Below the pieces are notes generated by a model. That model worked only from the letters and a program-made list of their open reading frames with translations, was not told where the DNA came from and made no database searches. From positions 13,429-77,428 of the forward strand of contig DAOSPF010000007.1 in NCBI GenBank assembly GCA_035374585.1: 64,000 nt of DNA, written 5' to 3'. The translations under genes were made by a program, and so were the position numbers. The DNA comes from JAKPQD01 sp029572965. GTDB lineage: Bacteria; Bacteroidota; Bacteroidia; Bacteroidales; DTGW01. This document shows, one piece after another, positions 62,089 through 64,000 of this stretch (positions within the stretch are counted from its first letter, which is position 1; each line of letters begins with the position of its first letter).

Positions 62089-63258
62089 TTACTCTTTAAA
62101 AATGGGTTTTGCATATAACTCTACGATATTTTCATCAATTTCATTGTCGCTGAAAATAATGAGCCTTTCCATGATATTACGGAATTCACGGATGTTTCCG
62201 GTCCAATTTATCTGCTGAAGCTTGCTGATAGCTTGTTCTGTAATTCTTTTTGGACAACGTCCATATTCATTGCATATTAGCTGATTGAAATGTTCTGCAA
62301 GCAGCGGGATATCATCTTTACGTTCGTTTAACGAAGGGACCTCAATAACTATGACACTTAGCCTGTGGTATAAATCTTGTCTGAACCTGTTGGCGGCTAT
62401 TTCAGATTTCATATCTTTATTGGTGGCTGCAAGCACGCGAACATTTACTTTTATCTCTTTTTCACCGCCTACTCTTACTATTTTGTTTTCCTGAAGCGCA
62501 CGTAAAACCTTGGCTTGAGCTTCAAGGCTCATATCCCCGATTTCGTCCAGAAACAAGGTACCTCCGTCTGCCAATTCAAATTTCCCACGACGGTCTTTGA
62601 TGGCAGAGGTAAAGGCCCCTTTCTCATGACCAAAAAGCTCACTTTCAATGAGCTCTGAAGGTATTGCAGCACAGTTAACTTCAATAAACGGGGCTTTACT
62701 ACGGTTGCTAAGCTCATGAATGCGCCTTGCAATAAGCTCTTTACCACTTCCGTTGGGCCCGGTTATCAATACCCGGGCTTCTGTGGCAGCAACTTTGTCG
62801 GCCATGCTGAGTACATTCATGATAGCATCTGACTTTCCAATGATCTCATACCCTTTCTCAACTTTCTTTTTAAGGACCTTGGTATTGGTAATGAGATGAG
62901 TTTTGTCCAAAGCGTTTTTTACCGTGATTAAAAGCCTGTTGAGGTCAAGAGGTTTCTCAATAAAATCAAATGCCCCTTTCTTTATAGCTTCTACAGCTGT
63001 TTCAATATTGCCATGACCCGAAATCATAACAATCTGAACATCTCCGGCTTTTTCAAATATTTTCTCGATGAGCTCAAGACCATCCATCTTGGGCATTTTT
63101 ACATCGCAAAGGATAAGGTCAAATTCTTTCCTTTCAAGTATTTCAAGGGCCATTAGCCCATCTTCTGCTGTTTCAACAGTATGTTTTTCGTATTCAAGAA
63201 TGTCTCTCAGCGTGTTTCTTATTCCACGTTCATCGTCAATGACTAAAATGTTCGCCAT
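62089..63258 (-). CDS. Sigma-54-type response regulator without DNA-binding domain
   Basis: 389 residues. The receiver domain (about 1-120) has DDERG and the phosphorylation Asp in LILCDVKMPKMDGL. The AAA+ domain (about 140-370) has Walker A ITGPNGSGKELIARR, Walker B GGTLFLDEIGDM and the sigma-54-contact loop GAFTSA instead of GAFTGA. The protein ends only 16 residues past the AAA+ domain (NIVELYAKPIFKE) and lacks the usual Fis-type helix-turn-helix. It may act without binding DNA, through other proteins, or be a truncated lineage form. The kinase partner is not adjacent. Confidence 0.92.
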   Translation of the reverse strand: MANILVIDDERGIRNTLRDILEYEKHTVETAEDGLMALEILERKEFDLILCDVKMPKMDGLELIEKIFEKAGDVQIVMISGHGNIETAVEAIKKGAFDFIEKPLDLNRLLITVKNALDKTHLITNTKVLKKKVEKGYEIIGKSDAIMNVLSMADKVAATEARVLITGPNGSGKELIARRIHELSNRSKAPFIEVNCAAIPSELIESELFGHEKGAFTSAIKDRRGKFELADGGTLFLDEIGDMSLEAQAKVLRALQENKIVRVGGEKEIKVNVRVLAATNKDMKSEIAANRFRQDLYHRLSVIVIEVPSLNERKDDIPLLAEHFNQLICNEYGRCPKRITEQAISKLQQINWTGNIREFRNIMERLIIFSDNEIDENIVELYAKPIFKE

Positions 63259-63261
63259 TTT

Positions 63262-63783
63262 TTATTTTGATATGATTAAATAGTTTGACCTTAAAGTTGT
63301 CTGATATTGCATCAGAGGCTTGTATGCTTTGCTTATATTGGTAGGGGCTCCATCTGTGATGAGCATAAATTCAGACCCACAACAAGGACAGACTCCTTTC
63401 CATCCTGCACTATCTATGCTTAGCTTACAGTAGTCATCATAAGCCCTGTAAGTGCAGGTGGCATCAAATGCCTGAAAATCATCAATGCCCCTTTGATAAA
63501 TTAAAACTCCATTACCATAAGTTTTGTAAGTAATTCTTTTTTTAGGGAATTTAGGGTTATGATAATCAATAATAGTATAGTTTTCATTTATACTGTCCGG
63601 ATAAACCGAAACAACCATGTCTGTCCCAAGATAAGCTAAATCAGAAGTAAGGCTTAATTCAATATATACAGGCACTTCAGGTACAACAGGAGTTGTATCT
63701 GTGTCGCAACCGATATAAGTAATTAAAAGTAAACTTATTATAAATATTTTTCCTAATTTTGATGAAATAAACCTCTTAGCCAT
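63262..63783 (-). CDS. Rieske-like lipoprotein with altered ligands
   Basis: 173 residues from the ATG at 63783 (MAKRFISSK). Lipoprotein signal (ITYIGCDTDT lipobox). The C-terminal half has the Rieske layout: CTYRAYDDYC, then CPCCGSEFMLITDG, then AYKPLMQY. The usual ligands CxH and CxxH are C-T-Y and C-P-C-C here, so both His are lost and a standard 2Fe-2S Rieske cluster cannot form. It could bind zinc or nothing. It sits 3 bases upstream of the regulator gene and may be in the same transcript. Confidence 0.75.
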   Translation of the reverse strand: MAKRFISSKLGKIFIISLLLITYIGCDTDTTPVVPEVPVYIELSLTSDLAYLGTDMVVSVYPDSINENYTIIDYHNPKFPKKRITYKTYGNGVLIYQRGIDDFQAFDATCTYRAYDDYCKLSIDSAGWKGVCPCCGSEFMLITDGAPTNISKAYKPLMQYQTTLRSNYLIISK

Positions 63784-63982
63784 GTTCAGATTCTTTGGCT
63801 CCAAAATTAAACTTTCTGTGCTGAAATTGATAATTTTCATTTTCCTATTTCAATTCCCTTTACATTTTTATGCTCAGGAACAAACAAAAGACAAAAGACA
63901 AGAGCAAATGGAGAAAAAAAAAACAAGAAAAAGAGAAAAAAGAACAAGAACAATAAGCCAAAGCTCAACAGAACCAAATTAA
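63782..63982 (+). CDS. Short secreted lysine/arginine-rich protein
   Basis: 66 residues. Signal peptide (about 1-32, ending FYAQ) followed by a tail very rich in Lys, Arg, Glu and Gln (KDKRQEQMEKKKTRKREKRT). Short secreted Lys-rich proteins of this shape are common in Bacteroidota. The A-run at 63909 makes the frame somewhat uncertain. Its ATG overlaps the ATG of the divergent lipoprotein gene within a CATG. Confidence 0.5.
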   Translation: MFRFFGSKIKLSVLKLIIFIFLFQFPLHFYAQEQTKDKRQEQMEKKKTRKREKRTRTISQSSTEPN

Positions 63983-64000
63983 TATTCAAAACAAAAAAAC

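Noticed and set aside
1..64000. CRISPR arrays, rRNA or tRNA genes.
   Set aside because: No regularly spaced direct repeats, and no tRNA-like cloverleaf with GGTTCGA-type T-arm was seen in gaps.

Overview
The window (about 38-40% GC by eye) looks like a chromosome segment of a Bacteroidota bacterium, probably a Bacteroidales-like anaerobe. The taxon is inferred from several signs: TAnnTTTG -7 promoter boxes upstream of many genes, weak Shine-Dalgarno use, an ECF sigma/FecR/TonB-receptor set, GH97 and GH3 lipoproteins, an RprXY-like two-component pair, a TIGR02757 protein and a superoxide-reductase-like protein. No rRNA, tRNA or CRISPR array was seen.

Layout: 1-4163 is a leftward envelope operon (M23 peptidase, dxr, rseP, tatA, partial MltD-like transglycosylase). 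4175-10855 holds a superoxide reductase-like gene, yqeY, small membrane proteins, a YitT transporter, an orphan sugar-binding lipoprotein, an MFS transporter and a HAD phosphatase. 11095-13853 is an AT-rich restriction-modification island. 14274-19334 is an ECF sigma/FecR/TonB-receptor/lipoprotein set. 19383-43122 is mostly housekeeping: alkaline phosphatase, galM, gpsA, pgi, lolD, trmN6-like, a histidine kinase/response regulator pair, rlmH, nadC, a chemoreceptor, GH97, aspS, pyk, xerD, plsY and a LysM protein. 43130-52434 is a seven-gene leftward operon for a membrane complex related to energy-converting hydrogenases. 52812-63982 holds clpP-clpX, an HprK-like kinase with a sulfotransferase, transketolase, a GH3 glucosidase, an NtrC-type regulator and lipoproteins.

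Two loci stand out. The first is the island at 11-14 kb. It places a DpnM-like GATC adenine methylase, a DpnI-like endonuclease (which in the known enzyme cuts only methylated GATC), a DpnD-like small protein and a DpnA-like methylase in one operon. In Streptococcus pneumoniae the DpnI and DpnII sets are mutually exclusive, because methylation plus DpnI would destroy the chromosome. Here the endonuclease keeps all its catalytic and zinc residues. Both methylases look damaged: the first has lost its conserved C-terminal tail to a repeat insertion, and the second has no standard start codon ahead of its conserved N-terminus. This suggests a chimeric cassette in which methylation died so that the nuclease could live, or else an undescribed regulated system.

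The second is the hydrogenase-like operon. Its large subunit lacks the CxxC pairs that bind Ni-Fe, and its small subunit lacks most ligands of the proximal (N2-type) cluster while carrying a fused single-cluster ferredoxin domain. It keeps three antiporter-like subunits. It is best read as an Ehr-type (energy-converting hydrogenase related) complex of unknown redox chemistry.

No database search was possible. All family assignments are from recognising motifs and remembered family sequences.
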